A DNA stretch of 64,000 nt, from contig BLYE01000022.1 in the NCBI GenBank assembly GCA_016586335.1, positions 124,001 to 188,000 on the forward strand, written 5' to 3'. The stretch's first letter is position 1; each line of letters begins with the position of its first letter. The notes under the pieces are model-generated. The model searched no databases and was not told where the DNA came from. It saw nothing but the letters and a program-made list of their open reading frames with translations. Shown here in pieces: positions 41,223-50,636 of the stretch. The DNA comes from Nitzschia putrida (Eukaryota; Bacillariophyta; Bacillariophyceae; Bacillariales; Bacillariaceae). The translations under genes and the position numbers were made by a program.

Positions 41223-41842
41223 ATGTGCTGCTGTGATAACGACGCTGTGGACGAAGAAAAGATCATCTTGTGCTGTGCTTGCTGCTGGTAAGTTTCGAAC
41301 CCATTCTCTTGACTCTGGCACCATTTTTGTTCGACTTCTTACTAAGCTTCAATCTCCTCGCTTCCCTTGCAAAGTGCACACTGTGGTTTGTATACGGGAT
41401 GTGATTGCCCTGGGTGTTCTGGTAAAATTGGGTACGGTTTTTGTGTGCTGATGTGATCAGGTTGCGATTGAGCAAATTTTCTCACCCACGTTCATGGTAC
41501 TGTAGAATCTGTTGCTTGAACTGCGCTGTATGTTGCAAACCTGGAGCTGGTTGTCTCCCTTTGATATGCTGTGGTCCTTCTTGCGAATTTGATGGATGCG
41601 CCATTTTGAAGATTCAGCTTCAGGCATTTTGCTTGGCGGTGACTGCTGCCATTCCTTGTGACGAGGAGGTCCCCCCCGCCGTTTCAGTTCTTGGATTAAC
41701 GGTGAGTTCATTGGATATATCCCATCTCCGTTCTAGGTGACGAATTGTTTCCATTTCTAACTTTTCTGTCCATGACGTGGTGTAGGTCTACCCCAAAGTT
41801 GGATGTTGCATGCCCATCAAACAGGCCATTTCTCGAGATTAA
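41223..41842 (+). CDS. Small cysteine-rich protein (4 exons)
   Basis: Predicted by joining short exons: join(41223..41287, 41375..41431, 41506..41701, 41786..41842), 124 residues. The introns (87, 74 and 84 bases) all begin GT and end AG, and the coding phases (2, 2, 0) are consistent. About 26 of 124 residues are Cys, many as CC pairs: MCCCDND, ILCCACC at exon 1, AHCGLYTGCDCPGCSG in exon 2, ICCLNCAVCCKPGAGC and LICCGPSCEFDGC in exon 3, then VYPKVGCCMPIK in exon 4. A moderately hydrophobic stretch (LKIQLQAFCLAVTAAI) follows. The pattern is not obviously a known metallothionein; no family was assigned. Either a metal-binding protein or a Cys-rich membrane-associated protein is possible. The exon structure is inferred without transcript evidence. 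Confidence 0.6.
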
Positions 41843-42015
41843 CTGGGAAGAAAACAGAAATTTACAGTAAAAATTGATGTCGACAAAAGGATAAACTTTC
41901 CCATCATATTCCATAGAGCGATGAGTCTCCGTAACAAACAAAATCAATGATTTTCTCGTGTCAAAAGGAGAAACTAGCAGATATTGTAAGGATCATACTA
42001 GAATACAACTGCCAA

Positions 42016-43254
42016 TTAGTTCTTCTCGATCTTGGCTTTGCTCCCGATTTGTCGGAAGCTAGACTTTTTCCACATCCCCCTGACTGGTGCCTTTTGGTTG
42101 TAATGTTCCCTTAAGACCAACCAAATGCGAGCGAAATTTGGTCGCCCATCAGGGTTTTGATCCCACCCACTCTCTATCAGCTGTTGTACAGACCGGATGG
42201 GCATCTTGTGAAGCGACCTCGGTCTAACACCCCTTTGTGCGACTTTGGTACACATGATTTTGTGCGCTTTCTTTGGATTCGATTCATTTTCACCTAGAAA
42301 CGAGAAAGGAACTTTGAGAGTTATCAACTCCCAAACTAGTATCGAGAATGCGTAAACATCCCCAGGTTTCTCTCCATATGAATGCTTCTTGCCAGCGAGC
42401 CTCTCTGGTGACCAGTAGCGAAGGTCCCTGATTTGGTCTTTATCCATTTGTTGAATTTCTGAGTTGTTTTCAATCTCATAAACTGACAAGGAAGAGTCAA
42501 ACTTTTTCGACTGGATACATTCAAGGCGAGCTTCCGATAGATCGCAGATCTTAATCTTCTTTTTCGCATCGAAACCAACAGAATATGGAGAGAGATTCCG
42601 AAGTACCACGCCCCGAGAATGCAGATGTTGAAGGGCGCTGGCGAGTTTGACGGCAACCATCGTAATGCGAGCCTCCATACTATTCACAACGCTTTGCTCA
42701 GCATTTCCTTTGCGCAAGCGCCAAAACTGAAGACGATGAGCCAAGGTTTCTTCTACCAATTCCAATACCCCAAACACTCGGGAATTCTTTGCATCTTCCA
42801 GAGACTTCCCCCGAACCAAAGAATCCACTGCTTCATAGTATGATTCAGCGCCTCCCCAAGATACTCCACTAAGCTGGATGACGGAAGGGTGCGGGAGCCT
42901 TGAAAGATAGGTGAGCACCTGTAATTCACGGAAGAAGACTTTTGCCTGAGCTTCGTTCCCCCGTGTGGCACTTTTCTTGGGGAGACATCTCAAGAGAACA
43001 CGTCCAGAAGTCATAGAGCTTTGTTGTTGGAACAAAGATTTGGAACTAGATGGTTCTGTCGTAGACACAGATCGACTGGAGGGATCGGCAGAAACAGTGG
43101 GATCGCTTAATGTTGCTCGAAAGTTTTCACAGAATCGGCCCTTGGGCAAGAACTTCTCCAAAACATAATCGTTCCAAAGTGGGGTAGCCAGCTTTTGATC
43201 AGAGGCAGCAGACGTAGCCAAAGTGGCACCAGAATTGACTCGTTTCATGGTCAT
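42016..43254 (-). CDS. Protein pseudokinase, copy 2
   Basis: 412 residues from ATG 43254 (MTMKRVNSG); the frame is open to 43365 but that codon is TTG. Kinase fold: N-lobe VLLRCLPKKS, an alphaC-like AKVFFRELQVLTYLSRLPHPSVIQLSG, and hinge GVLELVEETLAHRL. The catalytic loop is VVLRNLSPYSVGFD, so HRD's Asp is Asn and the metal-binding Asn is Ser; DFG is DLS (KICDLSEARL). The C-lobe has RYWSPERLAG (APE-like), DVYAFSILVWELITLKVPF and SGWDQNPDGRPNFARIWLVL. As in copy 1, all metal-handling residues are replaced, in the same way (N for D, S/T for N, S for G). Disordered Ser-rich regions occupy residues 60-95 and the end. Confidence 0.8.
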   Translation of the reverse strand: MTMKRVNSGATLATSAASDQKLATPLWNDYVLEKFLPKGRFCENFRATLSDPTVSADPSSRSVSTTEPSSSKSLFQQQSSMTSGRVLLRCLPKKSATRGNEAQAKVFFRELQVLTYLSRLPHPSVIQLSGVSWGGAESYYEAVDSLVRGKSLEDAKNSRVFGVLELVEETLAHRLQFWRLRKGNAEQSVVNSMEARITMVAVKLASALQHLHSRGVVLRNLSPYSVGFDAKKKIKICDLSEARLECIQSKKFDSSLSVYEIENNSEIQQMDKDQIRDLRYWSPERLAGKKHSYGEKPGDVYAFSILVWELITLKVPFSFLGENESNPKKAHKIMCTKVAQRGVRPRSLHKMPIRSVQQLIESGWDQNPDGRPNFARIWLVLREHYNQKAPVRGMWKKSSFRQIGSKAKIEKN

Positions 43255-43542
43255 GGTGATGCGACAGTCACACAATTGCGATTCGTACTGAGCAGCGAGA
43301 TTCGAGATGAATATGCCACAACTTCTGGCATTTACGAGGAAATTCGTAGGTGGGATTGGTACCAATAGTTGCTACATTCCCACAGGTTCTTCGTAGACAG
43401 TTTTTCAGAATTGGCCGCCATCTTGCCTTCAAACAGTTTTGTTAAGAATGCAAGTCTCGCCAGAGTCGCTGTAGTCAGGTGTTTTATTCTCGTTCGTCGT
43501 CGGAGGAAGAAAATTGGTGCTCAGCATGTTGTGCACCTTTAC

Positions 43543-43575
43543 TACGGTACCGTACTACACATACTACCGGTAGTA
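43543..43575. repeat. Adjacent short perfect palindromes
   Basis: TACGGTACCGTA (43543-43554) and TACTACCGGTAGTA (43562-43575) are perfect palindromes separated by 7 bases. Similar TACCGGTA units recur at about 43805-43822. Confidence 0.8.
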
Positions 43576-44132
43576 CCAGGCAAGTACCGTAGCGGTAGAT
43601 ACATTACTACTACGAATGCTACGAGGGCCGGTAGTAGAGAGAGTACGTAGCAATTGCTAAAACACCGGTATAATATTTTTGTGACCATCATGGCGTCGGC
43701 ACTTCGAACAGAGTGTGAAGTGCTCCCTGTCGTACCACCGTACCGTACTCGTAGTACTGTTGTATAAATAATTGTCCGACCGGCGCGACATCAGCGGGAA
43801 GCAGCTACCGGTACTACCGGTACACTTCTGATAGACACCATGATGGTACTTGTGGTACCTACCTACTACCTACCTTTGCAGAGAACGTGCAGTACTACGA
43901 GTGCTGTACTGTCTGTTCGTTGCAACAATCATAGTGAAAAGTGACAAGAAGTTGTTGGATTGAACTATTAGTCTTGCTTTTCAAATGAAAGCCAAATAAA
44001 AATGTCCCTCAAGTTGAATTGGCGGAAAGGCATAGTATTATTCATCCATTGCATTTTCCGCTATAGCACTTTGACTCCCATGTTTGTACCTCTCCTCTCC
44101 TCTTCATCTTTGTTTTGTTCACCACTTCTTCT

Positions 44133-44176
44133 CACCACCACCACAACCACCACCACCACAACAACAACAACACAAC
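44133..44176. repeat. ACC/ACA trinucleotide run
   Basis: An imperfect run of CAC, ACA and ACC units, about 45 bases. It makes the plus-strand frame read Thr-rich, which explains a spurious open frame. Confidence 0.75.
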
Positions 44177-44835
44177 ATACGTCGTCGTCGTGTTGTATGA
44201 AATTCGGCCGAGGCAACTTTACTGGACGTAGTCGTAGTCGTAGTTTTAGTACTACCGTAGCTAGCAGGTAGTACCTCTAGCTAGTAGTAGATGGGGATAT
44301 TGCAGCCCGAAAGCACAACAACAAAGTACCGCGTGGCAATGGGAATTGACACTCGCGTCAACAAGGAAGAAGGGTACAACGTTGGTTCCCTATGACACAG
44401 TCAACGTAGGGATTATGGACTGACTGTCGGACATCAATGAAGGCCAGATGCACTGCTGGATTGACAAAACTTTTCGGCGCCCCTTCGAACTATCATAGGA
44501 AAAATTCAGCGCCGGAGAGACACCAAACGGATATCTTTTGACATATATGTGAGACCTACAGGTGAACGGCAAGATAAGGTTTCTGGAGTTGCCCGATGAG
44601 CGAACATCGAAGGTACGTGGCAAGGTAAGGACACATGTCCTCGGGCGATTGTGAAAAGGGACTAACCATGTACCTTGATACTAAATGAAGAATCTCGGCC
44701 CAACTCACTGCATATTTCTTTTGTTATGGTTAGATAGGTTTGTTTCGCATATCTAAACAGACCTGCGACGTTCGGTTTTTCCCAAGAACGTCCTTCCTGA
44801 ATTCTTTAAGGGGATTGAGCATACTTCGACCGGAG

Positions 44836-44855
44836 TCCGGGAGAATTCCCGGACC
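44836..44855. repeat. Perfect 8-bp inverted repeat with 4-base loop
   Basis: GTCCGGGA, loop GAAT, TCCCGGAC. It lies 163 bases before the ATG of the next gene, in its promoter or leader. It could be a hairpin in RNA or a dimeric protein site. Confidence 0.7.
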
Positions 44856-45017
44856 CAACAAGCTTCCGAAACCTGGCTTCCCTCTGACTTCGGGTTCACT
44901 GCTTGCCGTAGGACGGAACCCATACGCTCTTTTTTCCATAAAACGCAAGAGAACCAGGGGAGACACCTTCACTCACAATCCAGTTCCAAGACCAAATTCC
45001 TCATAACACAACACACC

Positions 45018-45569
45018 ATGATGCCAGTATCAGACCGCCAACCTGAATGGGTCGAGTTCCTTGACGCCGATGACTCCTCTAGCGATGATGAGATTACCGA
45101 AGCATCCTCTGTTTCGGGAGCTGAGGATGATTGGCTAATGAACAGCGATGCTGAGGATGATGATTTGTCCGTGAAGTTGGATGAACTCAGCTTGGATGAC
45201 ATTGTTCCCTTTGTCGATGATATGGGATCAGTATCTCGCAGGCGACGCCGAGGGGATGTTTACTCTGATGAGGCTGACTCCTTGAAGCTCACAAGGAGGC
45301 GGGTCCCTTTGCTGAATGAGGAGCATTCCCAACCGAAGCGTGACTTTAGTCTTCCATTGAAGGGGATCGAAGTGAACTGCAGAGACTGCGAAGTGCCACT
45401 GGGCGTTTCATTGAGGGATGTACTTCCATACACACTTCCAACTTCGCACCGTCAAATGCTACTTGGCACTCCCTCCCACTCCAAGGACATCTTGGATGAT
45501 ATCGAGGAGGCACTCAACATTGTGTTGAGCGACCCTACCCCCAACACACTACGAAACCGCGCTGCTTAG
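45018..45569 (+). CDS. Hypothetical acidic protein
   Basis: 183 residues, ATG 45018 (MM follows an ACACACC leader). The first 65 residues are Asp/Ser/Glu-rich (FLDADDSSSDDEITEASSVS, SDAEDDDLSVKLDELSLDDI), then a basic RRRRRGD patch, and a C-terminal part with VNCRDCEVPLGVSLRDVLPYTLP and SKDILDDIEEALNIVLSD. It has no signal peptide or membrane segment. Probably a nuclear or cytosolic disordered protein. No family recognised. Convergent with the GT31 gene. Confidence 0.6.
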   Translation: MMPVSDRQPEWVEFLDADDSSSDDEITEASSVSGAEDDWLMNSDAEDDDLSVKLDELSLDDIVPFVDDMGSVSRRRRRGDVYSDEADSLKLTRRRVPLLNEEHSQPKRDFSLPLKGIEVNCRDCEVPLGVSLRDVLPYTLPTSHRQMLLGTPSHSKDILDDIEEALNIVLSDPTPNTLRNRAA

Positions 45570-45768
45570 ACTTGTGGGGACCAATACAATATCCTAGAAT
45601 TGATAGAACTTTTGTTTTTAGACCAGTCTGTTTTGCTACATTGCCACTTTTTCCTAGGTTTATGTTGTACGTGTACGAGTATGTAATGGTCTTGCATCCT
45701 GAGTCCTGAGGGACTCTAGGTAGTACCATAGGATTCTGTGTATACCTTGACTACCCAATAGATCGAAA

Positions 45769-46905
45769 TCAATATTTTCCATTTTCTCGACATGTATAGA
45801 AGTGGTGATCCATGAGCCGCATCTGCCGATGGTTGACATGATGATAGCTTATACTTGTGGGGGAACAACATTCCGGGCCGAACCCCCTGTTTTGAATGTT
45901 CTCTTGGATCCACGGTAACCATTTGGGGTTGCCGTACATGGTCCGTGGCGATTCGGGATGAGACCGTTCTCGTCCTGTTGATTCATCGAAGGTCGACTGT
46001 GGTCGGACACCTCGGTAGAGCATCGTAACCGCATTCGCAAGATCTTCCGAAACTTCCCCCTTGACCACATCCTCGGAATGGAAGTAAGCTGATGCCAACA
46101 TGGTAGCATATTTCCAATTCATGATATAGCCAGGACCACCATGGGGATACACCAAAGTCTCTTGGGGCGAGAACTTCTCGAAAAAACGTTTCCCGAAATC
46201 GGCATTGTGTGGCTCCTTGAACCATCCACCTAGTTCGCGTTTGAATAGCTTAAGCTTTGGCCAAGGCATTCTCCGGCCATACACCAACGGAATGGTGTGA
46301 GTTGTAGAGTTGGTAACGTTGTACAGAAAAGAGTACAGATTTTCCATGATAACATAGGTATCGTCATCTGCTTTGAGGATCCAATCATACGTTTGAGTTC
46401 CGTTGAGAACTACTTCCCCGACTGTTTGCATCAACTTGCCCCAGATTTGCCAGTACCCTTTCTTGGCATCAACATTGATGGCGTGAAGAGAAGGATCATT
46501 GGCGTCGCTTGCGGCAATGAAACTTGTACACTTGCTCCCCCATGTGTCAACTATAGCTTGTACTCGAGAGGCATGATTGGATTCTTGGGTGAGGATTATG
46601 CATAAAACGGTGGGGCGAACAGATTGTGGTGGTGATGTTTGAACATGAATAAACGAGAGAGTTGGATCATCACAAATGAACTCGAGCTCAGGTGGAATTT
46701 TGAACGAAGGAGTTGCGTTGGACCGATAATTGGGAGTGGCTACGCATGGTGGCTGCGTAAACACCAAGGATTCCAGAAAGAAGCAAGCGATCACCAATAG
46801 ACAAAATCCCAAGGGAACTCTCCAAACCTTGGAGCCTTTCTGGCTAGTCCGAGACTTGGAAACTAGGGCCTGAGACGACCAAGGGGAAGATTTCCCCGAG
46901 GGCAT
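45769..46905 (-). CDS. GT31 glycosyltransferase, core-1 galactosyltransferase-like
   Basis: Golgi type II glycosyltransferase of 378 residues from ATG 46905; the frame is open to a TTG at 46923. Cytoplasmic tail rich in Ser/Lys, membrane anchor at about residues 30-49 (VPLGFCLLVIACFFLESLVF), stem, then the catalytic domain. Family landmarks: RPTVLCIILTQESNHASRVQAIVDTWG, a metal-binding DDD in DWILKADDDTYVIMENLYSFL, PHGGPGYIMNWKYATML and SEDLANAVTML (the ED block). Order and motifs fit the C1GALT1 and chondroitin-synthase branch of GT31. The donor is probably UDP-galactose; the acceptor is not determinable. Confidence 0.85.
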   Translation of the reverse strand: MPSGKSSPWSSQALVSKSRTSQKGSKVWRVPLGFCLLVIACFFLESLVFTQPPCVATPNYRSNATPSFKIPPELEFICDDPTLSFIHVQTSPPQSVRPTVLCIILTQESNHASRVQAIVDTWGSKCTSFIAASDANDPSLHAINVDAKKGYWQIWGKLMQTVGEVVLNGTQTYDWILKADDDTYVIMENLYSFLYNVTNSTTHTIPLVYGRRMPWPKLKLFKRELGGWFKEPHNADFGKRFFEKFSPQETLVYPHGGPGYIMNWKYATMLASAYFHSEDVVKGEVSEDLANAVTMLYRGVRPQSTFDESTGRERSHPESPRTMYGNPKWLPWIQENIQNRGFGPECCSPTSISYHHVNHRQMRLMDHHFYTCRENGKY

Positions 46906-47130
46906 GACTGATCTTCCGTTCAAACACTTGAACTTGCTCCTTAACGCTTCATGAAACCTTGAAAGTGACTATCATACCCAAAAGGGAGAACCTCGTCGTG
47001 GGTTTGTAGTTTGTGGCATGATGGACAAGAAGCCGTCGTTGAAGCGCCACAGAACTATTGAGACTATTCACGTATGAACATACAATACATACATATATGT
47101 TGAGCAATTCTGAAACGAAAACTAAACTAC

Positions 47131-47916
47131 CTATTCAGAAGTGGCTCTAGTCCATGAACCCTGTCTCCGAGATGGAATCATGGGTGTCAGTTGTCGAGCA
47201 ACATCTCTAGATCGCTTTTGGATAGATAGAACACGAGGGTGCTCATTCGAAAGGAATTGAGGCAGAACCAGCAACGCTTTGCAATACCAACTCAAAGCCT
47301 CCTCCGTCTTTCTTCGGCGGCGAGCCAATTCTGCCAAAGCTACGTAGATTAGTGATCGCTCCAGCTCGAAGCTTCCCGGGAGACAACTCATGGCTTTCAT
47401 ATAGCACTCTTGGATAGTCTTGTCATTGTTCCTGTCAATTCGTGAGCTGGAAGCCAGTTTGATAGCGTGAGCTTGGTATATCCAAGATTGGAACACTTTT
47501 TCCACGACCTCTGGTTCCATAGAAATCTCATCTAGTAAATCATCCATATCGTCCAATATTGCTCTAGTACAGGGAGCTTCCTCTCCATGTAGTTGACAGG
47601 ATATCCGGAGACTCTGTAGGAAGTATGCCAAGGCATGAGAGTGGTCTCCCAAATTGTAGTGAAACCATGCCAACAGGTGGAATACTTGGGCCACTTCGTC
47701 ACTGTAGTATCCATGCTTTTGTTCAAACAAGCTCAGGGCGTGTAAATACAAGGGTTTTGCCTCCAGTGGGGCATCTTCTGATGCTAGCGTTTGAGCTTCT
47801 TGAAGCACCTCAATAGGGCTGGAGGTAGTTTCAGTACGTTCTTCACCCTGAGGTAGGGTACATACGACGGGAAGTTTCAGGGTTCGTGAAGAGTCATCAT
47901 TTGGAAAAAAGTACAT
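47131..47916 (-). CDS. TPR-repeat protein
   Basis: 261 residues from ATG 47916; an upstream in-frame codon at 47958 is TTG. Tetratricopeptide-like helices are recognisable: APLEAKPLYLHALSLFEQKHG, VAQVFHLLAWFHYNLGDHSHALAYFLQSLRI, then ERSLIYVALAELARRRRKTEEALSWYCKALLV. The N-terminal 50 residues are low complexity. No extra domain is visible; it is most like a kinesin-light-chain-style TPR array. Probably a protein-protein interaction adaptor. Confidence 0.7.
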   Translation of the reverse strand: MYFFPNDDSSRTLKLPVVCTLPQGEERTETTSSPIEVLQEAQTLASEDAPLEAKPLYLHALSLFEQKHGYYSDEVAQVFHLLAWFHYNLGDHSHALAYFLQSLRISCQLHGEEAPCTRAILDDMDDLLDEISMEPEVVEKVFQSWIYQAHAIKLASSSRIDRNNDKTIQECYMKAMSCLPGSFELERSLIYVALAELARRRRKTEEALSWYCKALLVLPQFLSNEHPRVLSIQKRSRDVARQLTPMIPSRRQGSWTRATSE

Positions 47917-48566
47917 GATGACTTGTAGTTTGGTTGGGTTGATTGTTGGTTTGTGCAAGCTCTGGAAAATGTGAGCCTAGTTCGCGATTGAGCCAGGAGG
48001 AGGATTTGGCACGATTTGACTTGGAGGGAACTGGGATTCACCTCCGCCGATCCAAGGATGACTTGGAATCATGCATGAAGTGTTGACCATCGTCTTTCCT
48101 TTCCTTTCCTTTCCTTTCCTTTCCCTTCCTGACTCCTGATTATAGAGATTCCAGAATCTTAGCCATAGAGTACCTGATCTTCGTTTCCACCAACCTCTTC
48201 GGTAAGCCATGGTTGCCTGCAAAAGCGAGAATGGTGTGTGAATGGTGGAGTGCCTCATCAAGGTGTTGAATCACGAGAAAATCTGGCATTTCGCTGCGCG
48301 TACGATGTACAGGCGGTCTTGGATCGAGCCGCGACAGGGGATCACAGCTCCTATTAATAGCAAACAATTCGCCGCGAGAGGTTGTTGCCGCTGCTGGTAC
48401 GGTAGTGGAACACTTTCATACGCTGGGACTATCATATCTAGACGACAACTCTCCCCAACGTTTGTACGAGTACCTGTCCTCCTAGATAGATATCCAGTTC
48501 CAGAAACATACCTCCAGGTATAACTGTCCAATTCCCACCGCCTTTCAATCCATCCAGCCACCGAAC
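47917..48566. other. Divergent intergenic region
   Basis: Promoters of the TPR gene (minus) and the DUF4050 gene (plus). Holds the TTTCC microsatellite listed next. No gene seen. Confidence 0.45.
48095..48124. repeat. TTTCC pentanucleotide microsatellite, 6 copies
   Basis: Six perfect TTTCC units, a polypyrimidine tract in the promoter of the TPR gene (GA-rich when read on its strand). Confidence 0.9.
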
Positions 48567-49144
48567 ATGTCCCAAGAACAATTACAACCTCCCGAGTCCA
48601 AACAAGAGACAAAAGAAGCTGAGCAACAAGCAGCCAGTGATGTTGCCAAGAATATGGATGAATTTGTAAACACAGGTAGGTGCCGGATCGCTGATTAATG
48701 TTTCGATATTTTGCGCGTTTATATCAACAAGCCTAACGTTTGGATACCTATTCGTGTGGCACTGGTACTATACTATTGTTATTCCATTCCATTTAGGTCT
48801 TGCTCGGTGGGAAGCTGCACGAGATCGGTGGTTGGCCCATGCCAAGAAAGATGCAGATTCCCCTGATCGGTCAGCGATTCCGCTGCAAGTCGATGAAGTG
48901 ATTGATATCATCTTTAATCCCAGATGGAGAAATCAGGGCGACTTGGAAGCTCCTCCTCCAAGATTTCCTCAAAATGTTCCACTGCCTCAAATGGTTGATG
49001 TATTGGTAGATTTGTGGGAAGCCGAAGGTACGTCAATTCTGTGATCTGGGGTGTTTGGAACGATTCCAGCATCCCATTTTCTCCTTGTCTCTCACCCCCA
49101 TCATCGCTACGTCCTAACGTTGTTGTATAGGCCTGGATGTATAA
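48567..49144 (+). CDS. DUF4050 / Gag1-like clamp domain protein (3 exons)
   Basis: CDS is join(48567..48675, 48797..49027, 49131..49144), 117 residues. Introns of 121 and 103 bases start GTAGGT and GTACGT and end TTTAG and TATAG; both are phase 1. The last exon is only 14 bases and encodes the final residues LDV plus the end of the preceding Gly codon. The assembled protein has LARWEAARDRWLAHAKK, then DVIDII-type VDEVIDIIFNPRWRN and the characteristic ending VPLPQMVDVLVDLWEAEGLDV, like the PLPEMVDFLVDIWHDEGL ending of plant DUF4050 proteins. Function of the family is poorly known. The first 37 residues are hydrophilic and Gln/Glu-rich. Confidence 0.75.
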
Positions 49145-49698
49145 GGGCACACACTATGATCAATGCTAGGGATGGGAAGATCACACATATGCATCAGCGT
49201 TTTTGTACGCTGTCTAGAAACGTATTGCGAGGGGACGATAATGTACCAGTTGCAAAAACTAGACGGAGGTGTCGTTACTAAAAGGACAGTTTAGAGAACA
49301 AACCTCGTACTCCTTTTAGACTTGAAGTACTGCTGTATCGTAGCATTCCACCGATAGGGAAAGTTGACAGTAACTGCCTGTATGATCCATGTACATTCTG
49401 AGCAAAATGGAGGCCAGTTGCTGCACGTGGAACCAGTGAGGACTGAGGAGCTTCCGAAGGTTGAACGGCTACCGATAGCTCCATCCAACGAGTGCATATA
49501 TCTCCCACAAATCTAGATCGCCGTAACCACCGATACGTTGAAAGGAAAACTACGAGCGCTAGAACGACAAACCCAAGGATCGGTTAGACCAAAGGAACCA
49601 TATGTAACATGCACCACCGTCACAAACAAATCTAGGCTGCTCGAGCGGCAACAGGGACGAAAAATAGCCAGTTCTTGGGAGCAATTGATAACTCTTGT
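49145..49698. other. Intergenic, no gene seen
   Basis: Convergent 3' region between the DUF4050 gene and COA5. No recognisable element. Confidence 0.45.
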
Positions 49699-50024
49699 CT
49701 AATAAGTTCGGATTCCCCGGATTCTTGTTCTCATGTTCAATTGAGAATGTTTACAGAGATAGTAGGCGTTGCGTTGCGCTTTGCACATCGAAGAGTCACT
49801 CTCATCCTTCATACATTCCAAGAGAGACTTTCCATCCTTCTTGACACAAGGAGATTCCTCCATACAGGTCAACAGACTCAAGGCGGCTTCCGAACAAGCT
49901 TTAGGCTGGAAATCAAACCACAGGCAATGTTGGAAAATACACAACAGAATTCCAGCGTCGTGGAAACCAGACATGTGAGAGAGGCTGCTCGTCAAGGCAC
50001 AAAACAAAACAAGAAACGTACCAT
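49699..50024 (-). CDS. COA5: Cytochrome c oxidase assembly factor COA5/PET191 (2 exons)
   Basis: Mitochondrial intermembrane-space protein needed for complex IV assembly. CDS is complement(join(49699..49905, 50022..50024)), 69 residues. The first coding exon appears to be only the ATG codon (50022-50024), followed by a 116-base intron starting GTACGT and ending TTTCCAG; exon 2 then begins PKACSEAALSLL. This gives the usual Pet191 length and N-terminus. Cys spacing fits the twin CX9C pattern (C5-X9-C15, C32-X9-C42-X9-C52) and the block SPCVKKDGKSLLECMKD...CKAQRNAYYLCKHSQLNMRTRIRG matches the family closely. Without the splice the frame starts with a stretch unlike the family. Confidence 0.85.
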
Positions 50025-50636
50025 TTTATCGATAAATAAAGTCACAAAGTCAACAAATTGGCAAGCTTGCTTCTATGCTACCTTTTACACACTGGTAATG
50101 GCAATCTGTAGGTTGGAGCAAGTACTCGTATCAAGGATACAACAGACTGTGAACCTCTTGGCAACATCGTGTCTTGGTGTTTCGCCACGGAAGGAATTTT
50201 GATGTGTCGCATCATACATTAGTTCAGAGATTCCGTATTCCAGCGACGTGGGTAGGACATGAAATAAGAAATCAGACTGCCGGCAGCAGCAGTCGACTAG
50301 CACGATGCACATGATGGCATACGTACGTTGAATCTGCGCTTCTCCTACGCACCGATTTCTCCAGTAGAACAAAATACACAACCGACACCACACTGGTTAC
50401 AATTATTGTTTTTCCAACAAGCGTTCGAGAGACCTCTCGGACTGGCACCGCTACAGCAAAGACCCGTGGGTATAGTTGCAAGCACAAAGGGTTTTCTCTT
50501 CTTCTGGCGTTGAGAGCACTCGTTTGGCCACTGGTGCACTTCTTGGGTGGAGGCCAAACATCAATTGACACTTCCAAACAGAGGGAACTAAAATTCTTCG
50601 CGGGACATCAGACATCTGGCATTATTGTTTCAGAAT
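50025..50636. other. Divergent intergenic region
   Basis: Promoter region of COA5 (minus) and the lipase (plus). Several frames of 60-100 codons are open but none shows motifs. A CAG just before the lipase ATG could be a splice acceptor for an upstream non-coding exon; not proven. Confidence 0.4.

Larger units (their letters stand above)
43255..45017. other. Intergenic, 1.76 kb, repeat- and palindrome-rich
   Basis: Divergent promoter region. Holds short palindromes built on GTAC, CCGG and TAGTA (43540-43830), an ACC/ACA run (44133-44176) and an 8-bp-stem hairpin (44836-44855). Frames at 44002-44271 and 44740-45006 look like chance products of the low complexity. Confidence 0.45.

Noticed and set aside
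44002..44271. 89-codon frame with a Thr run
   Set aside because: The Thr run is explained by the ACC/ACA repeat and no other feature supports a protein.
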